Shown: positions 17,841 through 27,428 of the stretch, in pieces
Position numbering within the stretch: position 1 is the first letter of the stretch
How the letters are laid out: every line of letters starts with the position of its first letter
Assembly: GCF_002287375.1 (NCBI RefSeq)
Contig: NZ_NPOA01000006.1
Location: forward strand, 186,001-250,000
Origin: Virgibacillus profundi
GTDB lineage: Bacteria; Bacillota; Bacilli; Bacillales; Amphibacillaceae
Reading direction: 5' to 3'
Length of the DNA stretch: 64,000 nucleotides
The notes under the pieces: model-generated
Told to the model about the DNA's origin: nothing
The model's input: only the letters and a program-made list of their open reading frames with translations
Database searches by the model: none
Position numbers and translations under genes: made by a program

Positions 17841-19067
17841 ATGGTTGCAACTACTGAAAAGAGCATCCACGTATTAAAAGAGGGGCATGTAACAAGTCCA
17901 AACGGTTTTTCGGCAGGGGGCGTACATTGCGGAATACGCAGGTCAAAGCTGGATTTTGGATGGATTCATTCAAACACACCGGCAACTGCAGCAGGTGTAT
18001 ATACATTAAACGCTTTTCAGGCTGCCCCGTTAAAAGTAACGAAAGAAAGTATTGAAAAAGAAAAGCTAATTCAAACTGTTGTTGTTAATTCCGGAGTTGC
18101 CAATGCAGTTACCGGAAAACAAGGATATGCTGATGCTTTGGAAATGCAAAAATTAGCGGCGGAGAAGATGGGGGTGGATGTGGATCATGTAGCTGTATCA
18201 TCTACTGGACTTATTGGGGTCCCGCTTCCAATGGAAAAAATCCATACTGGTATACAATCGATGGAGAATCCGGATTGCTATTCAGCTGAAAATTTTGAGA
18301 AAGCTATTTTAACAACAGATACAGTAACGAAACACATGGCTGTACAGGTGGAGATTGATGGTAAAACGATTACGGTTGGGGGAGCTGCCAAAGGATCCGG
18401 AATGATTCAGCCTAACATGGCAACAATGCTTTCTTTTATCACGACAGATGCTGCTGTGGAGCATGATAGCCTGCAACAAGCCTTAAAAGATGTAACGAAT
18501 AAATCATTTAATATGATTACAGTGGATGGAGATTGCAGTACGAATGATACGGTCCTGGTTCTGGCAAATGGACAGCAAAACAATGAGATTTTAAATAAAT
18601 CACATCCACAGTGGCCGCTTTTTTTAGAAGCCTTTCAGCTTGTGAGTGAAGGATTGGCAAAGCTTATTGCAAGAGACGGGGAAGGTGCGACAAAACTAAT
18701 CGAAGTAAACGTAAAAGGTGCTTCTACAGAAGTAGCAGCAAGACAGGTAGCCAAAGCGGTAATTTCTTCGAATCTGGTAAAGACAGCAGTTTATGGTGCA
18801 GATCCTAATTGGGGACGGATTGTTTGTGCTGTAGGATATAGTGAACAACCAATAGATCCGGATAAGGTAAGTGTTTCGCTTGGAGATATAGATGTTGTAG
18901 AAGATGGGCTTCCATTGGATTTTGATGAGATCGAAGGAAAGCAATATCTGGAAAATGAAACAGTACAATTGGTAATTAACTTAAAAGATGGTCCCTATGA
19001 AGCAACTGCATGGGGATGTGACTTAACCTATGATTACGTCAAAATAAATGCTTCCTATCGAACGTGA
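17841..19067 (+). CDS. argJ: Bifunctional ornithine acetyltransferase / N-acetylglutamate synthase
   Basis: 408 residues, the full ArgJ length. The self-cleavage site is in GMIQPNMATMLSF, where the Thr of ATML becomes the N-terminal nucleophile of the beta chain. ArgJ recycles the acetyl group from N-acetylornithine to glutamate, so the pathway here is the cyclic version. Start follows GGAAGGGTGAAAATAG. It overlaps the region just before argB: the argB ribosome binding site lies at the argJ stop. Confidence 0.96.
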   Translation: MVATTEKSIHVLKEGHVTSPNGFSAGGVHCGIRRSKLDFGWIHSNTPATAAGVYTLNAFQAAPLKVTKESIEKEKLIQTVVVNSGVANAVTGKQGYADALEMQKLAAEKMGVDVDHVAVSSTGLIGVPLPMEKIHTGIQSMENPDCYSAENFEKAILTTDTVTKHMAVQVEIDGKTITVGGAAKGSGMIQPNMATMLSFITTDAAVEHDSLQQALKDVTNKSFNMITVDGDCSTNDTVLVLANGQQNNEILNKSHPQWPLFLEAFQLVSEGLAKLIARDGEGATKLIEVNVKGASTEVAARQVAKAVISSNLVKTAVYGADPNWGRIVCAVGYSEQPIDPDKVSVSLGDIDVVEDGLPLDFDEIEGKQYLENETVQLVINLKDGPYEATAWGCDLTYDYVKINASYRT

Positions 19068-19074
19068 GGTGAAC

Positions 19075-19878
19075 ATGATGAATGCTGTAATTTTAAAAAT
19101 GGGTGGAAGTGTTTTAGCAAAGCTTCCTGACTCATTTTATAAAATGGTTGCGGGCTTAAAGGAATCCGGGATATGTGAACCTGTCATTGTACATGGAGGT
19201 GGTCCGGAAATTAACCAAACCCTGGAAAAGTTTGGAGTAAAGAGCTCATTTGTTGACGGACTTCGGGTGACAACGGATGAAGTGCTTGATGTGGCTGAAA
19301 TGGTAATGAGTGGATCTATTAATAAAAACATTACAATAAAACTGCAAAAAGCAGGAGTTCTGGCATGTGGGATAAGTGGTGTTGATTGTTCGCTTCTAAA
19401 GGCTGAGCCGGTAGATCCGAAGGGAAGCTTAGGACACGTTGGGCAGGTAACTGATGTGAATAAAGATTGGTTAAAGCTAATTATTGATAATGGGGGAATT
19501 CCGGTAATTTCTCCGATTGGTATGGATGCATCAGGACAAAGATATAACATAAATGGAGATATGGCAGCCGCAGCCATTGCCGAGAGCTTGAAGGGAAAAC
19601 TCATTTTCATAAGCGATGTTCCTGGTGTTATATCAACCTTTAATGGAAAGAAAACAGTTCTTACCAAACTTACCAAACAGCAAATTGAAGAAATGATTGC
19701 GTCAGGCACGATCTATGGCGGGATGATTCCTAAAGTACGTTCCGCAATCAATGCGCTCGATGGTGGTGTCCAGGAATCGGTTATATTAAATGGCTTAATT
19801 CCCACAGATCTGGAGGATTATATCGAAGGGAAGGAAGTAGGGTCAAAAGTTATTATGGAGGAGGTTCACCATGTCTAG
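19075..19878 (+). CDS. argB: Acetylglutamate kinase
   Basis: 267 residues starting at the first of two adjacent ATG codons, 4 nt after GAGGT; a start 27 nt further upstream would lie inside argJ and lacks a site. The amino acid kinase motifs are present: LKMGGSVL, the glycine-rich VHGGGPEINQ and INGDMAAAAIAESL. It phosphorylates N-acetylglutamate. It overlaps argD by 8 nt, implying coupling. Confidence 0.95.
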   Translation: MMNAVILKMGGSVLAKLPDSFYKMVAGLKESGICEPVIVHGGGPEINQTLEKFGVKSSFVDGLRVTTDEVLDVAEMVMSGSINKNITIKLQKAGVLACGISGVDCSLLKAEPVDPKGSLGHVGQVTDVNKDWLKLIIDNGGIPVISPIGMDASGQRYNINGDMAAAAIAESLKGKLIFISDVPGVISTFNGKKTVLTKLTKQQIEEMIASGTIYGGMIPKVRSAINALDGGVQESVILNGLIPTDLEDYIEGKEVGSKVIMEEVHHV

Positions 19879-21073
19879 CACGGTAGAAAAACAATCTAAG
19901 CTATCTGTAATGAACACGTATCAGCGTTTTCCCATCACACTTGTAAAAGGAAAAGGAAGCTATGTCTGGGATGACAGTGATAAGCAGTTTCTGGATTATA
20001 CTTCCGGAATCGCAACATGCAATTTAGGGCATGTACCAACAGCAGTTCAGACGAAATTAAAGGAACAAATAGATACGCTCTGGCACTGTTCCAATCTATA
20101 TAATATACCTTCCCAGCAAGCGCTGGCAGACGAATTAACAAAAAACAGCTGCTTCGACAAAGTGTTTTTTTGTAACAGTGGGGCTGAAGCAAATGAAGCA
20201 GCTATAAAAATAGCGAAAAAATATGCAAAAGACAAAGGATATGACGAAAGAACAGAAATTATTACATTCAACAGTTCTTTCCACGGTCGGACAGGGACGA
20301 CAATGGCAGCAACCGCTCAGGAGAAAATTCATCAGGGTTTTACTCCGATAACTCCGGGTTTTCGTTATTTGCCATTTAATGATACTGCATCTCTTAATCA
20401 ACTATATCGTGGCAAGACGGCAGCCGTACTTCTGGAACTTGTTCAAGGTGAAGGTGGAGTAAACCCGGCATCGCAGGATTGGATAAAGAAGCTTCAGGAA
20501 ATATGTGAAAAGGAAGATATTTTATTAATGATAGATGAAATACAAACCGGAATTGGCAGAACCGGCACCTTATTTGCTTATGAACAATTTGATATTGAGC
20601 CAGATGTTATTACATTAGCTAAGGGACTGGGATCCGGTTTTCCGATTGGTGCAATGCTGGCAAAAGAAGCTGTTGCTGATTCATTTCAACCTGGAACCCA
20701 TGGCAGTACGTTCGGTGGAAATCCATTAGCCATGAGTGCTGGTCTGGCAACAATCGAAGCAATAGAAGCAGAGGGTATCCTTTCAGAGGTCAAAATAAAG
20801 GGAGAATGGCTTAAGGCAGAGCTGGAAGAATTGAAAACAGCTTTTTCCAGTATTGAAGAAGTAAGGGGCGTTGGTCTTCTACTAGGTGTTCAGCTTTCGA
20901 TTGAAGTTAGTTTGTTTATTGATGCCTTTAGAGAAAATGGAATTCTTGTTCTGGCAGCAGGGGGCAATGTACTACGAATCGTACCTCCATTAACAACAAC
21001 GAAAAAAGAATTGAAAAGTTTTATTCATACATTCAAATTAATTCTGGCTGAAATAGAGAGAACTTCCCTATGA
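19871..21073 (+). CDS. argD: Acetylornithine aminotransferase
   Basis: 400 residues, class-III PLP aminotransferase. Substrate and cofactor signatures include FCNSGAEANEAAIKIAKK, the PLP-ring aspartate in LLMIDEIQTGIGRTG and the Schiff-base lysine in DVITLAKGLGSGFPIGAM. GGAGGAGGTTCACC precedes the ATG. It converts N-acetylglutamate semialdehyde to N-acetylornithine. 47 nt separate it from carB. In B. subtilis carA follows at this position; here it does not. Confidence 0.95.
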   Translation: MSSTVEKQSKLSVMNTYQRFPITLVKGKGSYVWDDSDKQFLDYTSGIATCNLGHVPTAVQTKLKEQIDTLWHCSNLYNIPSQQALADELTKNSCFDKVFFCNSGAEANEAAIKIAKKYAKDKGYDERTEIITFNSSFHGRTGTTMAATAQEKIHQGFTPITPGFRYLPFNDTASLNQLYRGKTAAVLLELVQGEGGVNPASQDWIKKLQEICEKEDILLMIDEIQTGIGRTGTLFAYEQFDIEPDVITLAKGLGSGFPIGAMLAKEAVADSFQPGTHGSTFGGNPLAMSAGLATIEAIEAEGILSEVKIKGEWLKAELEELKTAFSSIEEVRGVGLLLGVQLSIEVSLFIDAFRENGILVLAAGGNVLRIVPPLTTTKKELKSFIHTFKLILAEIERTSL

Positions 21074-21120
21074 TTAAGGGGAGCCTCTGAATCAGATACT
21101 TACTTCAGGAGGAAATAATC

Positions 21121-24100
21121 ATGTGGAAACATAAACCTTTAAAAAAAGTACTTGTTATAGGGTCAGGGCCAATTGTTATTGGGCAGGCAGCTGAATTTGA
21201 CTATGCGGGTACACAGGCCTGCCTGGCATTAAAAGAAGAAGGTATTGAAGTTGTATTAGTGAATAATAATCCGGCAACCATCATGACAGATGAAAAAATT
21301 GCTGATCATGTTTATATGGAAGCACTTCAGGTAGATATATTGGCGAGTATCATTGAAAAAGAAAGACCTGATGGAATGATTGGAAGTCTGGGTGGACAAA
21401 CAGGTTTAAATTTAACGGTGGATCTCTATGAAAAAGGGATTCTGGCTAAATATAATGTGGAATTACTGGGCACGTCTGTATCCTCAATTAAAAAGGGAGA
21501 GGATCGTGAACAGTTTCGCAGTTTAATGATCGATATTCATGAGCCAATTCCTGAATCAAAAATTATAGAATCGATGGAGGATGGAATTGAATTTATTAAG
21601 GAAATTGGTTATCCGGTAATATTACGTCCCGCATACACACTTGGTGGTACAGGAGGTGGGTTTGCATATAATGAAACTGAATTTAAAACTATCCTGAATC
21701 AAGGGTTAAAACTGAGCCCAATTAACCAGGTGCTTGTTGAGAAAAGCATCAAAGGATTGAAAGAAGTAGAATATGAAGTGATGCGTGATTCTCAAGATCA
21801 TTGCGTAATTGTTTGTAATATGGAAAACTTCGATCCTGTTGGCGTACACACAGGGGACTCCATTGTGGTAGCGCCATCTCAGACACTGACAGAAGTACAA
21901 CAGCAAATGCTGCGAGCATCCTCTCTTAAAATTATCCGGGCATTGGACGTGGTTGGTGGCTGTAATATACAATTTGCATTGAACCCCAAAACCAATGAAT
22001 ACTTCATCATTGAAGTGAATCCGCGAGTAAGCAGGTCGTCAGCATTAGCCTCTAAGGCAACAGCTTATCCGATTGCACATATTACTGCAAAATGCGCACT
22101 TGGATATTCTTTAGACTCAATCATTAATCCAATCACAGGGAATTCCAACGCCTCTTTTGAACCAAAGATGGATTATGTTGCTGTAAAATTACCGCGTTTT
22201 CCCTTTGATAAATTTACAGAGGCAGACCGGACGTTGGGTACACAAATGAAAGCTACAGGAGAAGTACTGGCGATTGAGCAAACATTTGCAGGAGCGTTAA
22301 ATAAAGGAATTCGCTCACTGGAAATGAATGTAAATAGTCTCAGCTGGCCTGGTATGAGTGAAAAAACAACCGAAGAATTAATTGAATTATTATCCACTCC
22401 TAATGATTTACAGATCTTTGCAATTGCTGAAGCTATTGCAAGGCAAATGACAATAGATCAACTGATGAAATTAACTGAAATAGATTACTGGTTTTTAAGC
22501 AAAGTTGATGAAATTATTCAGTGTGAGCAGTCATTTATCGGTCATACTTGGCCAAATGTCCCCATGGAAATGCTTCAGAAAGCAAAACAATTTAATATAA
22601 GTGATGAACGAATTGCTAAGCTTGTAGGGACGACTTCAAAAGAGTTAAGAAAAGCATATAAAAAACAATCAATGCAACAGATTTATAAATTGGTGGATAC
22701 CTGTGCCGGTGAATTTGACGTGAACACCCCATATTACTATTCTACGTGGGACGGAATGGATGAAGTTATAACAAGTGATGAGCAGAAGAAAATTCTTATA
22801 TTAGGATCAGGACCCATCCGGATCGGGCAGGGTGTAGAATTTGACTATTGTTCTGTACATGCTGCTTTGGCTGTGAAAAAAATGGGTTATCAAGCTATCG
22901 TTATTAATAATAATCCCGAAACGGTAAGTACAGACTATTCTGTTGCAGATCGACTATATTTTGAACCATTAGCCCTGGAGGATGTCTTAGCAGTTATCGA
23001 AAAAGAAAATGTGGCCGGGGTACTGATCCAATTCGGTGGACAAACAGCGATAAATTTAGCGAATGAATTGCAGGATGAAGGGATACATGTTTTAGGAACT
23101 CTGCCGGAGCATATCGATCAAATGGAAGACAGGGAACAATTTTATAATATATTGGATGAATTAAATATCCCTCATATTACAGGACGTATTGTTAATAAAC
23201 CTGAAGAGCTATCCATATCCATTCATGAATTAGGATTTCCTCTGCTGGTTCGTCCTTCCTATGTTATTGGCGGGCAATCCATGTTTATTTGTAATAATGA
23301 ACAGGAGCTAAAACATAATGTGGCACGTATTATAAAAGATACCAATGGCCGCTCGTGGCCGTTGCTAATAGATCAGTATATTCCAGGGATAGAATGCGAA
23401 ATTGATGTAATTAGTGATGGCAAGGATATTGTCATTCCAGGAATCTTCGAACATCTGGAGAAAGCGGGTGTACATTCGGGAGATAGCATGACGGTCTTTC
23501 CACCTGTTTCCTTGACTGAATACATGAAGGAAACAATGGTAGAAATTGCACGTAAAATCTGTCAAACCGTGCCGATCATAGGTATGATGAATATCCAATT
23601 TGTTATTCATGAAAATACAATCTATGTATTGGAAGTAAATCCTCGATCATCAAGAACTGTGCCTATTATGAGCAAAGTAACTGGAATCCCTATGATTGAA
23701 TGGGCTGTTAAGACACAATTGGGTACACCACTGAAAAAATTATCAGAGGATGTAGATCTATTAACAGAGCCGGCTTATTATACAGTGAAGGCACCTGTTT
23801 TCTCAGCGGGCAAGCTAAGTGGCGTGGATCATGTACTGGGACCGGAAATGAAGTCAACCGGGGAGATTATCGGTGTAGGTTGGTCCAAACAAGAAGCATT
23901 GGCAAAAGCATCTGTTTTTCCTGATAATGGTGAAGGAATGAACCCAGAAAAAACACAGCTATTTGTATCTGTTTCAGATCGCATGAAAGAGGAGAGCCTC
24001 GCGCTTATTTCTGAATTTACTACACTCGGTGTCAGAATAACTGCAACAGAAGGAACAGCAAAGTACTTGGAAGAAAAGGGAATTCAATCTGCTGAAATGG

Positions 24101-24378
24101 TAAAAAACAAGCAAGACCTATTAAACCATTGGCAAAATAATCCACCACATATCGTTCTAAATATACCTAATCAGGGAAGGGAAAAGGAAAAGATAGGATT
24201 TTACATTCGTGAATTATCTGTAAACTATCAGGTTCCTTACTTTACCAGTTTGGAAACATTAGAAGCAATGAAGGGATGGTTCAGTGGTGAAAGGATTGAC
24301 ATAACACCAAGGTCATTACAGTCCTATCTACAAAATACGGCTGATAAAAAGGAAAAGATCATGGCAAAAGAAGCATGA
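21121..24378 (+). CDS. carB: Carbamoyl-phosphate synthase large subunit (carA absent)
   Basis: 1085 residues. Both ATP-grasp halves are present, each opening with a matching motif (VLVIGSGPIVIGQAAEFDYAG at the start; ILGSGPIRIGQGVEFDY at ~560), followed by an MGS-like allosteric domain from ~940 (FVSVSDRMKEESLAL). Start is backed by TCAGGAGGAAATAATC. The protein needs a glutaminase partner (CarA) to use glutamine, and that gene is missing from the cluster, as is argF. It may pair with the pyrimidine-operon PyrAA, use ammonia, or have a distant carA; this window cannot tell. Confidence 0.95.
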   Translation: MWKHKPLKKVLVIGSGPIVIGQAAEFDYAGTQACLALKEEGIEVVLVNNNPATIMTDEKIADHVYMEALQVDILASIIEKERPDGMIGSLGGQTGLNLTVDLYEKGILAKYNVELLGTSVSSIKKGEDREQFRSLMIDIHEPIPESKIIESMEDGIEFIKEIGYPVILRPAYTLGGTGGGFAYNETEFKTILNQGLKLSPINQVLVEKSIKGLKEVEYEVMRDSQDHCVIVCNMENFDPVGVHTGDSIVVAPSQTLTEVQQQMLRASSLKIIRALDVVGGCNIQFALNPKTNEYFIIEVNPRVSRSSALASKATAYPIAHITAKCALGYSLDSIINPITGNSNASFEPKMDYVAVKLPRFPFDKFTEADRTLGTQMKATGEVLAIEQTFAGALNKGIRSLEMNVNSLSWPGMSEKTTEELIELLSTPNDLQIFAIAEAIARQMTIDQLMKLTEIDYWFLSKVDEIIQCEQSFIGHTWPNVPMEMLQKAKQFNISDERIAKLVGTTSKELRKAYKKQSMQQIYKLVDTCAGEFDVNTPYYYSTWDGMDEVITSDEQKKILILGSGPIRIGQGVEFDYCSVHAALAVKKMGYQAIVINNNPETVSTDYSVADRLYFEPLALEDVLAVIEKENVAGVLIQFGGQTAINLANELQDEGIHVLGTLPEHIDQMEDREQFYNILDELNIPHITGRIVNKPEELSISIHELGFPLLVRPSYVIGGQSMFICNNEQELKHNVARIIKDTNGRSWPLLIDQYIPGIECEIDVISDGKDIVIPGIFEHLEKAGVHSGDSMTVFPPVSLTEYMKETMVEIARKICQTVPIIGMMNIQFVIHENTIYVLEVNPRSSRTVPIMSKVTGIPMIEWAVKTQLGTPLKKLSEDVDLLTEPAYYTVKAPVFSAGKLSGVDHVLGPEMKSTGEIIGVGWSKQEALAKASVFPDNGEGMNPEKTQLFVSVSDRMKEESLALISEFTTLGVRITATEGTAKYLEEKGIQSAEMVKNKQDLLNHWQNNPPHIVLNIPNQGREKEKIGFYIRELSVNYQVPYFTSLETLEAMKGWFSGERIDITPRSLQSYLQNTADKKEKIMAKEA

Positions 24379-24420
24379 CTATTGGAGCTTTTGGCTGTGA
24401 TATAGGAAATTTTAGATATA

Positions 24421-24456
24421 AAAGAAGCTGACGTAGATTACGTCAGCTTCTCTTGT
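24421..24456. terminator. Bidirectional terminator between carB and S9 peptidase gene
   Basis: Perfect 12-bp stem GAAGCTGACGTA/TACGTCAGCTTC with a 3-nt loop. T-rich sequence follows on both strands, and the flanking genes converge on it. Confidence 0.88.
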
Positions 24457-26460
24457 CTATAAATATTCCTCAAACCAGCGGCAAATATGATTTAACCGTT
24501 CAATTCGCATTTCCGGTTTTCCACTTCGGCTCAGTTCGTGATTGGAACCTGGGAAACGAACAAATTCAACTTGTTTACGCATATGCTTCAACGTGATAAA
24601 TAACTGTTCTCCTTGTTCAACCGGACAACGGAAATCCTGTTCACCATGTAAAATTAATAGTGGTGTTTCCACATTTTCTGCATATTTTAATGGAGAAAAA
24701 TCCCATAGTTTTGCCGGGTCATCTAATAAATTCAGTCCATGCTCCCACTTTGTGAAAAAGAAGCCAATATCACTAACCCCATAAAAGCTCAGCCAATTTG
24801 AAATCGAGCGTTGGGTTACTGCTGCTTTAAAGCGGTTTGTATGACTGATAATCCAGTTGGTCATAAATCCACCATAGCTACCACCTGTAACACCTAAACG
24901 ATTTTCGTCGATAAAGCTGTAATTTTCCAACACATAGTCAACTGCACTCATTAAATCTGTATAATCTCCTCCACCATAATCAGAGCGGCAGGCATCTACA
25001 AAGCTTTGCCCATATCCATGGCTGCCTCGTGGATTTGTGTATAAGACGACATAGCCTTTCGCTGCAAGCAGCTGCAGTTCATGGAAAAATGTTTGGCCAT
25101 ACATCGCATGGGGACCACCATGAATTTCCAATACGAATGGATATTTTTTACCTTCTTCAAATCCATATGGCCTGAGCAGCCAGCCTTGGATTTCCTGGTC
25201 ATCATCTGCAGTTATTGTAAGCGTCTCAGGTTCTTCCACATGAACTTCCTCTAAGTATTTAGCATTAGCATTTGTTAATCTTACCAATTCTGAAGTCTTT
25301 CTTAATTGATAAAAATTACATGGATTTGTTGGTGTACTGATCCCAAGAATGAACGAATCTGAATGAGGGTCATATGAAAAACCAAAAACATGATTATCAT
25401 CCTTATACAGAACTTCCAAATCACTATTCAATGTTACTTGATATAAACCGGTAGCACCAAAATCAGTAGCGATAAAAAATAGACGGTCTTCTTCTTTAGA
25501 CCAGACCGGTCCAGTAGTTGACTGACCTAAACGCGTATCGCCAATCATCAAATCTCCCAGCTGCATGTCCCATTTCTCACTTAGACAAGTACGTTCACCT
25601 GTTGCAATATCAAATACATACAATTCACTTAAGGTTGCACCCTTGTATGCAAACTCATGTCCGAGACAGGCAATCTTGTCACCACTCGGTGAAAAAGAAG
25701 CACTATGATAACCGCCCTTACCATCTGTCAGCTTTGTTATATCTTTTGTTTTTAAATTTAAAGTGAAAAGGTCATTTATCAGCTCATAATCTGCATCATC
25801 ATTCAGATTTGCAGTGAATAAGACGAAGTTGCCATCAGGTGAAATGTCCTGATAACCATGATCAGTATCAGCAGAAGTTAGTTGTGTGAACTTCTCATTT
25901 TCCACATCAAATAAAATAAGTTGATTCCGTTTGTTATCATGGAAGCCTTTCGCATCTGATTTGTATTTTAAGCGATTGATAACGAGTGGCTGCTTCTTTT
26001 TCTCTTCATTTTGTTTTTGGCGTTCTTCTTTTGATTGTTCTTTTTGACTTTCTACATCATCATCATGATCAAGTGATGCATTGAAAATAATATACTTTCC
26101 ATCTTTAGACCAAGCTGGACTTACAGCGCCGTTTTTGAAAAATGTCAGCTGCTTCGCTTCACCGCCATCCGTGTTTAAAACCCAAAGCTGTGGTAAGCCG
26201 CTCCGAGTGGATTGAAATACAACTTTTTTTCCATCAGGTGAAAATTGAGCATTACTATTTTTAACATTGCCAAATGTCCATGGTGTTGCATCACTTCCAT
26301 TTAATTTTTTATAAAACAAATGGGATTCATACTCATTCTTATCATTAATTGCTGTTGATACATATGTATATGCATCTCCATCTGGAGTGAATTGCGGATC
26401 ACTGTATACTTGTAATCTAGTAATATCTTCAGCTGTTATTGCACGCTTAAACTCGCTCAT
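24457..26460 (-). CDS. S9 family prolyl-oligopeptidase-like peptidase (YuxL-like)
   Basis: 667 residues. An N-terminal beta-propeller of WD40/PD40-like repeats (…FSPDGKKVVFQSTR…, …ISPDGNFVLFTAN…) covers ~1-400. An alpha/beta hydrolase domain follows, with S528 in GGSYGGFM, D609 in GEQDFRCP and H641 in GSNHELS as the catalytic triad. A Glu/Lys/Gln-rich insert (~145-165) sits within the propeller. No signal peptide, so cytoplasmic. The S9C family cleaves short or acylated peptides. Start ATG has TTAGGGGGCTATTTA upstream on the minus strand. Confidence 0.92.
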   Translation of the reverse strand: MSEFKRAITAEDITRLQVYSDPQFTPDGDAYTYVSTAINDKNEYESHLFYKKLNGSDATPWTFGNVKNSNAQFSPDGKKVVFQSTRSGLPQLWVLNTDGGEAKQLTFFKNGAVSPAWSKDGKYIIFNASLDHDDDVESQKEQSKEERQKQNEEKKKQPLVINRLKYKSDAKGFHDNKRNQLILFDVENEKFTQLTSADTDHGYQDISPDGNFVLFTANLNDDADYELINDLFTLNLKTKDITKLTDGKGGYHSASFSPSGDKIACLGHEFAYKGATLSELYVFDIATGERTCLSEKWDMQLGDLMIGDTRLGQSTTGPVWSKEEDRLFFIATDFGATGLYQVTLNSDLEVLYKDDNHVFGFSYDPHSDSFILGISTPTNPCNFYQLRKTSELVRLTNANAKYLEEVHVEEPETLTITADDDQEIQGWLLRPYGFEEGKKYPFVLEIHGGPHAMYGQTFFHELQLLAAKGYVVLYTNPRGSHGYGQSFVDACRSDYGGGDYTDLMSAVDYVLENYSFIDENRLGVTGGSYGGFMTNWIISHTNRFKAAVTQRSISNWLSFYGVSDIGFFFTKWEHGLNLLDDPAKLWDFSPLKYAENVETPLLILHGEQDFRCPVEQGEQLFITLKHMRKQVEFVRFPGSNHELSRSGKPEMRIERLNHICRWFEEYL

Positions 26461-26560
26461 TAAATAGCCCCCTAAAGTATATAAATAATTTTCAAAACTT
26501 TGTTTTCATTCTAAACTATTTCGAGTTTCGAATCAATTAGATTGCTAGTTTTATTTCTTT

Positions 26561-26760
26561 GGGTGATATATTTGCTCTTTGGCAGATAAATCTAATCTCA
26601 GGCAGATAAATTTCTATTCCGACGGATATATCTATTCTCCGGCAGATAAATTTCTATTCCGGCAGATAAAATCGTTTTCCGGCGGATATATCTGTTCTTC
26701 GGCAGATAAATTTGTTTTCCGGCAGATATATCTGTTCATCAGCAGATATATTCTCTAAGT
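26561..26760 (-). repeat. Degenerate array of ten 20-bp units
   Basis: Ten consecutive units start at 26561, 26581 and so on to 26741, with no insertion or deletion. The plus-strand consensus is GGCAGATAAATTTCTATTCC, with GGCGGATATATCTGTTCTTC-like variants in some units. On the minus strand, the direction of both flanking genes, it reads TATCTGCCGGAGAATAGA. It begins 17 nt after the stop of the FlaR-like gene and ends 100 nt before the S9 peptidase start. No coding frame is convincing. Confidence 0.93.
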
Positions 26761-26777
26761 ATTAACCCTGTTCACCG

Positions 26778-27293
26778 TTAGACATTCCCATGTTCCAGCT
26801 TATCTAAAAACGTGTTGAGTTCTTTTCTGTTTTTGAAAATATGTATATTCTTATCCTCTAAGCTGGAGAGACGTTTATAAATTGGAGGAACTTTTGTCTT
26901 ATTAAATTTTCGCACCCACTGGAAGAATTCCCAATCAATCTTTTCCGGACAGTCTTCACCCATGTCGGGGCGGGTTTTGTTGCGGTAATGAATGCGTCGT
27001 TTTATGATTCCATAAAGACAGTGTACTGTTTTGTAGTGTAAAAAAATAACGGTATCTGCCTGTTGCAGTCGAAGATCCATCGTAGAGCCATAGTTACCAT
27101 CAATAATCCAGGACTCTTTATTTAAAATGTTTTCGGTTTTTTTAATAAAAGCTTCACTTGTAATAGGCACCCATCCAGGCTGCCAATGGATTGCATCTAA
27201 ATGATATACAGGAATCTGAAGTATTCTACCAAGTGTTTGTGCTAATGTTGATTTCCCAGCACCACTACCGCCGATAATAGCGATTTTTTCCAT
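26778..27293 (-). CDS. FlaR-like / adenylate-kinase-like P-loop protein
   Basis: 171 residues. A P-loop (IIGGSGAGKSTLAQTL, residues ~6-21) is followed by YHLDAIHWQPGW, SWIIDGNYGSTMDLRLQQAD and IFLHY, the typical pattern of the 'DNA topology modulation protein FlaR' group of small P-loop kinases. The name is historical and the true substrate is unknown. The HWQPGW and IIDGNY motifs recur in the group. Good start: ATG preceded by AAAGGGGGG on the minus strand. A 20-bp repeat array follows its stop codon. Confidence 0.82.
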   Translation of the reverse strand: MEKIAIIGGSGAGKSTLAQTLGRILQIPVYHLDAIHWQPGWVPITSEAFIKKTENILNKESWIIDGNYGSTMDLRLQQADTVIFLHYKTVHCLYGIIKRRIHYRNKTRPDMGEDCPEKIDWEFFQWVRKFNKTKVPPIYKRLSSLEDKNIHIFKNRKELNTFLDKLEHGNV

Positions 27294-27383
27294 AATGTCC
27301 CCCCTTTTTCAACTTTAATAACGGAGAAATATTATAACATAATCTTCTGATAAATACACCATGTATTTGTAAATTACTGATGA

Positions 27384-27417
27384 AGAAAAAAGCAGCTATT
27401 TTTAAAATAGCTGCTTT
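27384..27417 (-). terminator. Intrinsic terminator after dat
   Basis: Minus-strand stem AAAGCAGCTATTTT/ with its complement, followed by a T run; it sits 12 nt after the dat stop codon. Confidence 0.9.
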
Positions 27418-27428
27418 AGTAATTGGTT

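Noticed and set aside
26561-26760. CRISPR array
   Set aside because: Units are contiguous at 20 bp with no conserved-repeat/unique-spacer alternation, and there are no cas genes.
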